Part shown: in pieces, positions 31,834 through 37,828 of the stretch | How the letters are laid out: each line of letters starts with the position of its first letter | How positions within the stretch are numbered: position 1 is the stretch's first letter | IMG/VR virus record: IMGVR_UViG_3300046001_006083 | Span: 1-37,828 of that record | From: a virus | Direction: 5' to 3' (one strand) | Length of the DNA: 37,828 bases | Position numbers and translations under genes: made by a program | Notes under the pieces: model-generated | What the model was told of the DNA's origin: nothing | Seen by the model: only the letters and a program-made list of their open reading frames with translations | The model's database searches: none

Positions 31834-32907
31834 ATGGCCCAGCCTAGCCTTTCCCGCGAAGTCGCTCTTGAGACAATTCAGCGCGTTGAGGCGAAGTTAC
31901 GGGAGGGTTTTCGGCCCACTGGAATCGGCGGGTCTGGGCCTGGTGCGGCATCCGCTGCGGCTGATGCGTGGGGCATATCGCGCGGCACGTTCAACGGCAG
32001 GCTGGCGGCGGCAAAGCTCCATTACGGGCTAGAGCCGGACGACACGCTTTATCGGTCGCAACGGTATCAGCAGCCGGTTCCGCGAGCCGTCGTTCACAAT
32101 GCGCCCCCTCCCGAGCCGCAAATGAGCCGACCATCTGGCAACCCGGTTCGGGTGCTGGCGATTGGTGACTTGCATCAAGACCCGCGACACCCCGACCGGC
32201 TTCGGGTGCTGACATGGATTGCGCGGTATGCCTCGCTCCATCGGTTTGATCACATCGTCCAGATTGGCGACTGGTCAACATGGGATAGCGTAAATCAGCA
32301 CGACCGGAACGACACCGCCGGGGCAAAGCATAAGCCGTCCATTGCGCGGGACATGGAGAACCTGAAGGATAGCCTTGCCGCGTGGCGAGCGGGCATCGCG
32401 CCAGATTACAAGCCCCGCCAGACCGTTGTGCTAGGCAACCACGAAAACCGGCTAGAGCGTTTCGAGAACGCTAACCCGGAAGCCCTGGGCACATTCACCA
32501 CGGAACGCGATCAAGCCTTCCTCCAATACGGCTGGAAGACGCGGCCCTATGGCGAACTGTTCTACATCGAGGGCGTGGCGTTTACCCATCACCCCGTCAA
32601 CGGCCTAGGCAGAGCGTTCGGCGGCGAGACTGGCCCGCAACGGGCGGCGAACAAGACAACCGTTCCCGTCGTGTCGGGCCACACCCACAAGCGACAAGTT
32701 CACGACGCGGCGAAGATCGGCCCGGTTGACGTTATCAGCATGGTCGAAATCGGATGCGCTCTGCCGTGGGGCGTGGTCGAGAGCTATGCAAAACACGGCA
32801 TGACGGGCTGGTGGCATGGCGTGGTGCCGATGACGGTTCACGGCGGGGTCATCACTGACCTAGCCTTTGTCAGTATGCTTACGCTTGAGCGAGACCATGC
32901 AGATTGA
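31834..32907 (+). CDS. HTH domain fused to metallophosphoesterase
   Basis: This 357-residue protein begins with a helix-turn-helix-like part (ASAAADAWGISRGTFNGRLA, residues 39-58). A proline-rich linker leads to a calcineurin-like phosphoesterase with GDLHQD (111-116), GDWSTWDS (145-152), GNHENRLERF (201-210) and SGHTHKRQ (281-288), the standard metal ligands. The HTH suggests action near DNA; the substrate is unknown (nucleic acid or nucleotide). It is placed after the lysis genes at the end of the late operon, an unusual spot for an enzyme. Confidence 0.88.
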   Translation: MAQPSLSREVALETIQRVEAKLREGFRPTGIGGSGPGAASAAADAWGISRGTFNGRLAAAKLHYGLEPDDTLYRSQRYQQPVPRAVVHNAPPPEPQMSRPSGNPVRVLAIGDLHQDPRHPDRLRVLTWIARYASLHRFDHIVQIGDWSTWDSVNQHDRNDTAGAKHKPSIARDMENLKDSLAAWRAGIAPDYKPRQTVVLGNHENRLERFENANPEALGTFTTERDQAFLQYGWKTRPYGELFYIEGVAFTHHPVNGLGRAFGGETGPQRAANKTTVPVVSGHTHKRQVHDAAKIGPVDVISMVEIGCALPWGVVESYAKHGMTGWWHGVVPMTVHGGVITDLAFVSMLTLERDHAD

Positions 32908-33076
32908 GCCCTTTGCCCGGCTCCTGTTCATGGAGGCCGCAAAGGGCTTGAACCGCAAGGCGTCGGCCAGGTTTGCCCGATACCAGGCCCGCATCGGTCG
33001 CCCGGTTCCGCGTTCATCTACAGACCGAAGGCCAGACCCCGGCACGTTGGATGATGGGGACGCCGAACTCGGCTAA
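32897..33076 (+). CDS. unknown basic small protein (59 aa)
   Basis: The ATG at 32897 overlaps the phosphoesterase end by 11 bp. The 59-residue product is basic (RLLFMEAAKGLNRKASARFA) and ends acidic (LDDGDAELG). It is the last gene of the rightward block, 29 bp before the terminator hairpin. No family was recognised. Confidence 0.55.
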   Translation: MQIEPFARLLFMEAAKGLNRKASARFARYQARIGRPVPRSSTDRRPDPGTLDDGDAELG

Positions 33077-33105
33077 CCCCTACCCCGTTCCCGTTGGGGC
33101 TTGTG

Positions 33106-33141
33106 GCCCGCCGCTTCCTTAACCGGGGCGGCGGGCTTTTT
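33106..33141 (+). terminator. strong intrinsic terminator at end of rightward block
   Basis: A perfect 9-bp stem GCCCGCCGC / GCGGCGGGC with a 13-base loop (33115-33127) is followed by TTTTT at 33137-33141. It lies between convergent gene blocks. The opposite strand has no matching T tract, so it mainly stops rightward transcription. Confidence 0.92.
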
Positions 33142-33145
33142 GCGT

Positions 33146-33658
33146 TTATCCCGCCCTCTCTGACTGAATGAGGTCTAGGATGGCGTCGGCTGCTTCATCA
33201 CGCTCCCAGCAGGACCATCGCGCGGCATTACCCGCCAGCCAAGCCCGGTCTAGTTGGGCCAGCGCCCGCTCCCGCAATTCTCCTGTATCGGCGGATGGCT
33301 TAATGGGGGCGGGGTGGGCGCAACCGCAATCGACGCAATGCGTTTGCTGTCCCGCACTATCGACCGACCATGCGTCGTGCGGGCAAGCCACAGCCTCCAC
33401 AGGTGCGTCAGCCGATGAACCCTCTCCTTGGGGAGACGCTGCGAGGTCCATCGTCTCGCCGTCCAGTTTGGCAAGTTCTGCCAGAGCCGCCTCGCGTTTT
33501 GTCGGCACGGCTTCTTGGGGAGAAGCTGCGAGCATATCTCGCCACAGGCCAATCAGCGGCCCGTAGCTATCCAGACGGACAAGCGGCAGCAGGGCTTCGC
33601 GCCCGTTCACCAGCATCGCCTCAGTCGGCTCGCGGGGAACTCTCACTGTATCAGTCAT
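33146..33658 (-). CDS. conserved phage protein with C-terminal cysteine cluster (170 aa)
   Basis: This 170-residue protein starts MTDTVRVPREPTEAMLVNGR and has WRDMLAASP, an N-terminus widespread in phage hypothetical proteins. It then has a disordered middle and a cysteine/histidine cluster (CPHDAWSV, CVDCGCAHPAP) that may bind zinc. The tail is helical. The ATG at 33658 overlaps the upstream stop (ATGA). No function is known. It is the last gene of the leftward block. Confidence 0.75.
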   Translation of the reverse strand: MTDTVRVPREPTEAMLVNGREALLPLVRLDSYGPLIGLWRDMLAASPQEAVPTKREAALAELAKLDGETMDLAASPQGEGSSADAPVEAVACPHDAWSVDSAGQQTHCVDCGCAHPAPIKPSADTGELRERALAQLDRAWLAGNAARWSCWERDEAADAILDLIQSERAG

Positions 33659-33858
33659 GGCTTGTCCTTGTGGTTGGCAGGACGACTGTGCATCGGACAA
33701 TCGCCGGAATAGTAAAAACAGGTGCCAACATCGGTCGGGATGCCCTGACCACGGCGGTTGTCGGACACGGGGCAAGTGCAGCCGCCGTCTATGGCCGCGT
33801 CGGAACCCGGCTTAGGTTTCTCCGCTTCCTCTAGGCGTGTGACGAGAGGGGTGGTCAT
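33655..33858 (-). CDS. cysteine-rich small phage protein (67 aa)
   Basis: This 67-residue protein has GSDAAIDGGCTCPVSDNRRG and later CFYYSGDCPMH, with four cysteines and a histidine that may bind zinc. Similar sequences occur in many phages of Gram-negative bacteria without a known role. ATGA overlaps join it to both neighbours. Confidence 0.72.
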   Translation of the reverse strand: MTTPLVTRLEEAEKPKPGSDAAIDGGCTCPVSDNRRGQGIPTDVGTCFYYSGDCPMHSRPANHKDKP

Positions 33859-34046
33859 GCTTTAGCCTCATCGCTCGGGAGAATTTTGGACAGGACATAG
33901 GAGAGTTCCATCGCGGCGCACCGTTCGCTGGCTGCTAGGTGCGGCTGCCTCTCGGCGTCGTGACGCTTGGCAGCGTCGAGGCAGACAGCGCGCCGACCCT
34001 CTATGATCTTCGCTATCTTGTTAATGCTGATACGTTGCCCGCTCAT
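33855..34046 (-). CDS. unknown small protein (63 aa)
   Basis: This 63-residue helical protein opens MSGQRISINKIAKIIEGRRA and includes HLAASERCAAMELSYVLSKI. The first part could hold a helix-turn-helix-like segment, but this is weak. Coupled junctions on both sides support translation. Confidence 0.6.
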   Translation of the reverse strand: MSGQRISINKIAKIIEGRRAVCLDAAKRHDAERQPHLAASERCAAMELSYVLSKILPSDEAKA

Positions 34047-34456
34047 CCCCTCTCTCCTGCATTGGGGGTGGTGGCTTCTCCGGTAGTGAGAGTAGCGCGG
34101 GCTTCCGACAGCATCGCGATCAGTTTGTCAGACGCATCGATTGCATGGTCGCGCCCGGCCATATCGGAGCCGCAGGAGCCTCGGCAGGTCTTAATGTAGC
34201 CGTTGACCTCGCGAAGCAGCCGCGCCCACTCAGAGGCCCTTTCCAGCACATATTCTCGCGGCCACGGGGTAGCTCGAAGCACCCGGTTCTCGTCCCGCAT
34301 CCTCTCAACAGTAGCCAGAAGCTCGGCTCGTTCGGAGAGGAGGATGCGGAGGTCTGCGGTTCTGACGACAGCGCCTCCAAGGGTCATGGCGTGGTTAGCG
34401 GTCAAGTCCGCCGTCAGCCGCTCAACAGCCCGTTGCAGTTCATCCGGTGCGGTCAT
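34043..34456 (-). CDS. coiled-coil protein (137 aa)
   Basis: The ATG at 34456 overlaps the upstream stop (ATGA); a GTG at 34468 is less likely. The product is mostly helical, with LQRAVERLTADLTAN and RAELLATVERMRDENRVLRA forming a coiled coil, then a cysteine pair in KTCRGSCGSD. No family was recognised. Confidence 0.65.
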   Translation of the reverse strand: MTAPDELQRAVERLTADLTANHAMTLGGAVVRTADLRILLSERAELLATVERMRDENRVLRATPWPREYVLERASEWARLLREVNGYIKTCRGSCGSDMAGRDHAIDASDKLIAMLSEARATLTTGEATTPNAGERG

Positions 34457-34650
34457 GTCATCCACCACAGCGAGACGACGCCAGCGAGGGCCAGCAGGAT
34501 GATGATGCTTCTCGGACGAAGCACCTCGGCCACGGCGCGGACCCAGAGCGGCACCTCGTCGGAGGGGCGGAAGTCAAACCCGCGATTGCTCTGGTTGGTA
34601 GCCTGAGCGGCTTTCATGCGGTGGCAAACGTATTCTGCTCGGTCAATCAT
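34453..34650 (-). CDS. tail-anchored small membrane protein (65 aa)
   Basis: The ATG at 34650 overlaps the HTH gene upstream by 8 bp. The 65-residue product has a soluble N-terminus (MIDRAEYVCHRMKAAQATNQ) and one C-terminal membrane helix (SIIILLALAGVVSLWWM). It would be anchored in the inner membrane with its N-terminus inside. No family was recognised. Confidence 0.65.
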   Translation of the reverse strand: MIDRAEYVCHRMKAAQATNQSNRGFDFRPSDEVPLWVRAVAEVLRPRSIIILLALAGVVSLWWMT

Positions 34651-34876
34651 TGGTTTCCTCCCTTTCGGACGCTGCTGCCATTTCGGCAAATTGGTTCGCC
34701 CATGTTGTGTTTTGGTAATCCGCCAGCTTGTCGCGGACCCATGCGGAATGCTTTTCAGGAACCCCGTGAGCGGCATAGGTGCGGCTGGTGCGTTCGTTGA
34801 CGCCGATAACCCTAGCCGCCGCCCTCTGGCTTAGCTTGAGGGCGGCGATGGCGGCTCGATACTGGTCAGAAGTCAT
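34643..34876 (-). CDS. helix-turn-helix protein (77 aa)
   Basis: This 77-residue protein starts MTSDQYRAAIAALKLSQRAA and has a clear helix-turn-helix (LSQRAAARVIGVNERTSRTY, then a tail AAHGVPEKHSAW). The pattern resembles small phage Cro- or transposase-like DNA-binding domains. The ATG at 34876 overlaps the gene upstream by 11 bp; the longer in-frame ORF runs antisense to nothing recognisable and lacks a ribosome site. Confidence 0.75.
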   Translation of the reverse strand: MTSDQYRAAIAALKLSQRAAARVIGVNERTSRTYAAHGVPEKHSAWVRDKLADYQNTTWANQFAEMAAASEREETND

Positions 34877-35078
34877 ACAGGTTCCGCGTGAATGCTTCCT
34901 CCGCGCGATTGTCGCACGGATCGGAAAACCAGTTGTCATAGCCAGCGGCGTAGCCAGTCTTGAAGTCGCGATTAGCGTCTGGCCAAACGTGAAAATCTTT
35001 TCCTGCCTCTGCCGCACCCTCGCCTGCCTCACGACCGGCTGCGTATTGTTCGCCGTCAAAACCGTATTGGTCGGTCAT
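34866..35078 (-). CDS. unknown acidic protein (70 aa)
   Basis: This 70-residue acidic protein (MTDQYGFDGEQYAAGREAGE, then DFKTGYAAGYDNWFSDPCDN) has two similar YAAG segments. Its ATG has GAGGAGAAG upstream and lies just after a minus-strand promoter-like sequence, so it probably heads a short operon of seven genes. No family was recognised. Confidence 0.65.
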   Translation of the reverse strand: MTDQYGFDGEQYAAGREAGEGAAEAGKDFHVWPDANRDFKTGYAAGYDNWFSDPCDNRAEEAFTRNLYDF

Positions 35079-35118
35079 CTGTCTTCTCCTCGGGGCTTGA
35101 TTGCCCTCGACACACAGA

Positions 35119-35147
35119 CCCTAGGCCCGGACCGCCCTAGGCGTCAA
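35119..35147 (-). promoter_or_regulatory. leftward promoter with paired CCTAGG sites
   Basis: On the minus strand TTGACG (35147-35142) is followed after 18 bases by TAGGGT. Two CCTAGG palindromes (35120-35125 and 35136-35141), spaced 16 bp centre to centre, lie in the spacer and near the -10. That could bind a dimeric regulator on one face of the helix. The downstream gene starts at 35078. Confidence 0.45.
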
Positions 35148-35439
35148 CACCCTTAGACAAATTATTTTCCATCGCCGCCATAAGCTGCTGGCGTTGTGCC
35201 GCTGCCTTGTCGCAAGCGTCTTTCATCTCGGAGAGCGTCGGGAAAAAGTTGGGCTTTTCGGAACGGTAGATAAACCGCTCAACCACCGCCTTGGAAACGT
35301 CAGCCGGGTATTTGGCCAGACAATCGCTGTAGAGCCGCAGGATGACCTTAAGGCTGTTCTCGCTGTCCTGACGGTGCGCTGTGACCGCGTGGAGCGTTGA
35401 AACCAGTTCCTCGCACCTTTCGACCGTCGCAGGCGTCAT
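35137..35439 (-). CDS. possible helicase-loader-like replication protein
   Basis: Following DUF1376, this frame encodes a helical protein with TPATVERCEELVSTLHAVTA, LRLYSDCLAKYPADVSKAVV and RSEKPNFFPTLSEMKDACDK. The YPADV and F-PT-SE patterns resemble small phage proteins thought to handle replicative helicase (G39P-like). The start is uncertain: ATG 35439 (100 aa), GTG 35511 (124 aa) or GTG 35754 (205 aa), the last with GGAGAC before it but overlapping 290 bp of DUF1376. I list the shortest because the conserved part begins here. Confidence 0.6.
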   Translation of the reverse strand: MTPATVERCEELVSTLHAVTAHRQDSENSLKVILRLYSDCLAKYPADVSKAVVERFIYRSEKPNFFPTLSEMKDACDKAAAQRQQLMAAMENNLSKGVDA

Positions 35440-35464
35440 GGCGCTCTGTACGGCCCGTAGAGCC

Positions 35465-36277
35465 TCAGAACGGTTGTCGTCCGTCAGGCCCTCGAATAAA
35501 TACCCCGTCACTGTCCGTAGGTAGCCACCCGTCGTCGGGTAGGTCAGGCTGACTTGCGGCTGCGGAACGACGCTCAATGAGGATATCAACCATTGATGCA
35601 GGTTTCTGTCTGTGTCCTCCGGCGCTTGGCTTTCCAGCTTGGCCAGCGCCGCGCCGGTTGCGACACCACGTCCGCCAAGTGGCTGGCCAGTCGAGTTTGC
35701 AGCCTCCTGCGCCCGGCTTACTAATCCAGAAATCACGGAATTGATCGGCTTCACGTCTTGTCTCCTCGGGGGTCATGTTCTGGCTGGCTGCGAATGAAAG
35801 ATCGGCTTGCGATGGAACCCAATCCGAAGGCAATCGGGAGCCTTTCTTTGGAGAAGACGTAGTCTTCTCTTTCTTTAACTCTGGTTCTGGTTCTGGAGAA
35901 TGCTTAAGCGATCGTGAAGCATTTGCTGACGCCAGTTTGTTAGATTTCAATGCCTTAGCTCTCGCACCGGCTTTCCCGGAATCTGATCTTTTCTGCGACT
36001 TTTCTTCAGCGATTGAGAGTTCAGCGGAGAGCCTTTTCTGCGTAAACCCGCCCTCGCAAGGCGTGAAAAACTCCAGAACCTCGGCACAGATTTTCAGCCA
36101 ACGGGACGGCGTTAGGCCCGCGATTCTGGCCAGCTTTACGGGGTTGTCAGACAAGACGCCTTCGGAGCGCCACATGGTCATAAGCAGGAGCAAATAGGCC
36201 CCGTGCTGCTCGGTTGTCAGGTGCCGCGTGTCGCCAAGGTAGTCGGCGACGTAAAGCTGCATGAAGGGGGCGCTCAT
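35465..36277 (-). CDS. DUF1376/YdaU-like replication protein
   Basis: This 270-residue protein opens with the DUF1376 hallmark FMQLYVADYLGDTRHLTTEQ, HGAYLLLLMTMWR. A winged-helix-like part (SRWLKICAEVLEFF), a basic low-complexity linker and a C-terminal domain ending WISKPGAGGCKLDWPATWRT follow. Such proteins stand where replication initiators or primosome parts lie in phages without their own helicase loader. The ATG at 36277 overlaps the upstream stop (ATGA); earlier in-frame codons are rejected. Confidence 0.87.
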   Translation of the reverse strand: MSAPFMQLYVADYLGDTRHLTTEQHGAYLLLLMTMWRSEGVLSDNPVKLARIAGLTPSRWLKICAEVLEFFTPCEGGFTQKRLSAELSIAEEKSQKRSDSGKAGARAKALKSNKLASANASRSLKHSPEPEPELKKEKTTSSPKKGSRLPSDWVPSQADLSFAASQNMTPEETRREADQFRDFWISKPGAGGCKLDWPATWRTWCRNRRGAGQAGKPSAGGHRQKPASMVDILIERRSAAASQPDLPDDGWLPTDSDGVFIRGPDGRQPF

Positions 36278-37116
36278 TCGTCGCCTCCGCACCATGTGCC
36301 GCATTCTGCGTCTTGCTCGTCATCGGGCGGGATGTCGAAAAAGTCGGGCTGTTCCTCAACCTCGCGAACAAGGTCGGAAAACGTCCATTCTTTTGAGAAT
36401 GAGCCTTTGCTGTTCACTTCCTGTGTGGCCCACCAAGCCGCCCGCTCGGGGTTTTTTCGGATAAGGCCCTTGAGGGTCCCGCGACCCTTTAGGAAGCAAA
36501 GGTCACAGTTTCCCTCGTGGGGCTTAAGGCCAAGGTCAAAGTCCTGAGCCGCCCAAAATGCCTCTACATCGCGGCGCGTTATTTTTGCGTTTGCTAACGG
36601 CACCTTGCTGGTCCACGGAGACTTGCCTTCGTAATTCCGCGCGAGCGTTTTAAGGACGCGGTGTCCTTCGTCGTGCCGAAGACCTACGGCATTGTTCCAA
36701 GTCGTCCAGCCCTTCTCGGTCTGGATAAAATGCTTGATCGTATTGACCTTCATTTCCTCCGTGCAAAAGCGCATCACGGAATTGGGCGTGAAGGATTTAG
36801 CCTTTATAAGCCGCTCAAACGGCTCGCCGTCCCGACTGGAGCTATTGTAGCTGACGCGCTCGTAGCGGCCCGCGCTAGGTCCAGATCGAGAGACAAACTC
36901 AAGCCACACAATATCGACGCCCCATCTCGCGCCACACTCATAAACGAAGCGTAGCGTTTCAGGCCGCTCCTTGCCAGTGTTGGCAAAAACAACGACGTGA
37001 TTTCCCGGCAAAAGACCCTTGTAGGAGCGTAAGGCCCGCCAAAGCATGTAAGCAGACGTGCGCCCGCCGCTGAATGACCAGACGGTCGGTCCGTCAAAAA
37101 CGAACGGGTCGCTCAT
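36274..37116 (-). CDS. PAPS-reductase-like PP-loop protein
   Basis: This 280-residue adenine-nucleotide alpha-hydrolase protein has the PP-loop SFSGGRTSAYML (14-25), VVVFANTGKERPETLRFVYE (41-60), a lone cysteine in MRFCTEEMK (C118), and GNCDLCFLKG (C204, C207). The last looks like a metal or iron-sulphur site, as in phage PAPS-reductase and DndC-like proteins. Possible jobs are sulphur chemistry, DNA or tRNA thiolation, or another nucleotide-activated reaction. It is separated from a DNA methyltransferase only by a 250-bp gap. No other Dnd gene is present, so phosphorothioation is unproven. Confidence 0.85.
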   Translation of the reverse strand: MSDPFVFDGPTVWSFSGGRTSAYMLWRALRSYKGLLPGNHVVVFANTGKERPETLRFVYECGARWGVDIVWLEFVSRSGPSAGRYERVSYNSSSRDGEPFERLIKAKSFTPNSVMRFCTEEMKVNTIKHFIQTEKGWTTWNNAVGLRHDEGHRVLKTLARNYEGKSPWTSKVPLANAKITRRDVEAFWAAQDFDLGLKPHEGNCDLCFLKGRGTLKGLIRKNPERAAWWATQEVNSKGSFSKEWTFSDLVREVEEQPDFFDIPPDDEQDAECGTWCGGDE

Positions 37117-37298
37117 GATGGAACCGCCCGAAGGCTTGCGCTGTTAGATTGGTCGCGGTATATCCGCATTGTCGATGGCTCCTCGAAAGCCGTTGGCACA
37201 GGGAGGGCTTGAAGCGACTGGCACGAAGCTTCGCCCTCCCTCCCTTTTTGCAACATTGCAAGGACGAAAGCAAGGCGCTAACCTCGCCAAGCCGCCAT
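37113..37298 (-). pseudogene. small ORF with in-frame amber codon ahead of PP-loop gene
   Basis: An ATG at 37298 has an excellent GGGAGG ribosome site but is read for only six codons (MAAWRG) before TAG (37280-37278). In the same frame the sequence stays open for 54 more codons, including an ATG at 37256, and ends in a TGA at 37115-37113 that overlaps the PP-loop start (ATGA). The continuation reads like a protein (LQALPVPTAFEEPSTMRIYR). It may be a gene broken by a point mutation, a leader plus a second ORF, or a recoded gene. Other genes here use TAG as a normal stop (for example scaffold), so general TAG reassignment is unlikely. Confidence 0.5.
37201..37249 (+). terminator. terminator-like hairpin on plus strand, antisense to gene direction
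   Basis: Arms GGGAGGGC (37201-37208) and GCCCTCCC (37233-37240) enclose a second stem GAAGC/GCTTC, and TTTTT (37245-37249) follows. The structure looks like an intrinsic terminator for rightward transcription, although all genes nearby are leftward. It may stop antisense transcripts, or act as an RNA structure in the leftward leader. Confidence 0.45.
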
Positions 37299-37331
37299 GC
37301 GTTTCCTCCCTTGTTATGGTGGCTAGACTAG

Positions 37332-37365
37332 CCCGGCGGTTTGAGAACATCACCGCCGGGTCTTT
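37332..37365 (+). terminator. terminator-like hairpin beside methyltransferase stop
   Basis: The stem CCCGGCGGT / ACCGCCGGG with an 11-base loop (37341-37351) is followed on the plus strand by TCTTTCTT. It lies just past the methyltransferase stop. The T-rich side faces the plus strand, so it fits rightward termination best; for the leftward operon it would be an attenuating hairpin without a U tract. Confidence 0.5.
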
Positions 37366-37366
37366 C

Positions 37367-37828
37367 TTAAATCAAAACTTCCTGAATAGGCTTGGCGACA
37401 GGCTCCGCGAACAAGCGGGGCTGCTTGTAGGCTTCTGCGATGCGGCGGCAGGCGGCTTCAAAGTAGCGTTCCTCGCGCTCAATGCCCGTGAACGACAAGC
37501 CAGCAAGCGCACAAGCTACGCCCGTTGTCCCTGATCCCATGAACGGGTCTAGCACCGAGCGGGTGTCAGCCGGTAACTGAGCGAGGCACCATGACATGAC
37601 GTTGACCGGCTTCTGTGTGGGGTGGTCGCCGCGCTTTTCACCGTTCCCGCGCACACATCCATTCCAAAGAAAGCGGATACGTCTGACTGCCTTCTTCATG
37701 TTCGTCCACGCAAGTTCGCAGTCGGCAAAGTCTGTGTCGCCGTTCAGCTTGTCCCAGACAAGCCAGCAGGACGTTGGCGGGAGCGCGTAGTAGTTTCCGC
37801 CAAAGATGATTTGGGTCTTGCCCAAGTC
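37367..37828 (-). CDS. DNA N6-adenine/N4-cytosine methyltransferase, C-terminal part (continues at window start)
   Basis: This part continues the gene at 1-373 across the join; bases 37702-37828 repeat 1-127. It holds FGGNYYALPP, the target-recognition middle, HPTQKPVNVMSWCLAQL and the cofactor site DPFMGSGTTGVACALAGLSF with GIEREERYF. The stop TAA lies at 37369-37367, beside a hairpin. See the N-terminal part for function. It is one gene of 235 residues, not two. Confidence 0.93.
   Translation of the reverse strand, partial: DLGKTQIIFGGNYYALPPTSCWLVWDKLNGDTDFADCELAWTNMKKAVRRIRFLWNGCVRGNGEKRGDHPTQKPVNVMSWCLAQLPADTRSVLDPFMGSGTTGVACALAGLSFTGIEREERYFEAACRRIAEAYKQPRLFAEPVAKPIQEVLI
37702..37828. 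repeat. terminal direct repeat, right copy (assembly overlap)
   Basis: This is identical to bases 1-127. Joining the copies restores the methyltransferase reading frame exactly, which supports a circular map rather than truncated ends. Confidence 0.95.

Noticed and set aside
34877-35059. N-terminal extension of the 77-aa HTH gene
   Set aside because: The extension overlaps the 70-aa gene in another frame and lacks a ribosome site; the ATG at 34876 gives the usual short overlap.
37144-37353. Minus-strand 69-aa ORF in the gap beside the methyltransferase
   Set aside because: Its start lies in a hairpin without a ribosome site, and composition is unlike a protein; the frame with the GGGAGG start is a better candidate.
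1-37828. tRNA genes, CRISPR arrays, insertion sequences and integrase
   Set aside because: No cloverleaf, spaced repeats, terminal inverted repeats with transposase, or recombinase motif was seen on reading both strands; a tRNA scan could still find a divergent one.

Overview
The window is one complete phage genome that is circular or circularly permuted in the assembly. The first 127 bases are repeated exactly at the end (1-127 = 37702-37828), so the unit is 37,701 bp, and an adenine/cytosine methyltransferase gene runs across the join. Several features point to an alphaproteobacterial host: a stand-alone DnaA domain IV protein, GcrA-like helix-turn-helix proteins, a gene-transfer-agent-like 3-TM holin and a GC-rich composition. 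No integrase, partition genes or tRNA were seen. A large portal, a P22 gp4-like adaptor, internal ejection-type proteins, and the absence of any recognisable tape measure or tail tube suggest a short-tailed (podovirus-like) virion. Host and morphology are inferences.

The genome has two divergent transcription blocks that start from a roughly 120-bp control region (2883-2998). The leftward block runs from 2882 through the join to 33146. It holds a small Cro-like HTH, a DUF1064 nuclease, an HNH protein, the DnaA domain IV protein, two GcrA/Myb-like HTH proteins, the methyltransferase, a PAPS-reductase-like PP-loop protein, a DUF1376/YdaU replication protein, a possible helicase-loader relative and a string of tiny proteins. 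No DNA polymerase, primase or helicase is present, so replication must rely on host enzymes recruited by these small proteins.

The rightward block (2999-33076) begins with small early genes and a recombination module (Rad52-like annealing protein, SSB, coiled-coil protein, NinB). It continues with small regulators and then, after a promoter near 7464, the packaging and virion genes: small and large terminase, portal, an odd fibre-like protein, a zinc-ribbon protein, scaffold, major capsid protein and a small head protein, ending at a terminator at 15215-15246. Next comes a glycan-type cassette (a GT-A/Maf-like fusion and an FkbM methyltransferase) set among tiny genes. It is followed by head-completion and tail genes, an HNH homing endonuclease, a GNAT protein, three internal/ejection-type proteins, a tail-collar fibre and a beta-helix-like spike. 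The lysis cassette (two membrane proteins, M15 endolysin, Rz with embedded Rz1) and an HTH-metallophosphoesterase close the block at a strong intrinsic terminator (33106-33141).

Most genes are joined by ATGA, GTGA or TGATG overlaps, which was used to choose many starts. The points most worth following up are the glycosyltransferase/Maf/FkbM cassette inside the virion operon, a small ORF with an excellent ribosome site but an in-frame amber codon ahead of the PAPS-reductase-like gene, the scaffold with the same motif at both ends, and the stand-alone DnaA domain IV with GcrA-like partners.
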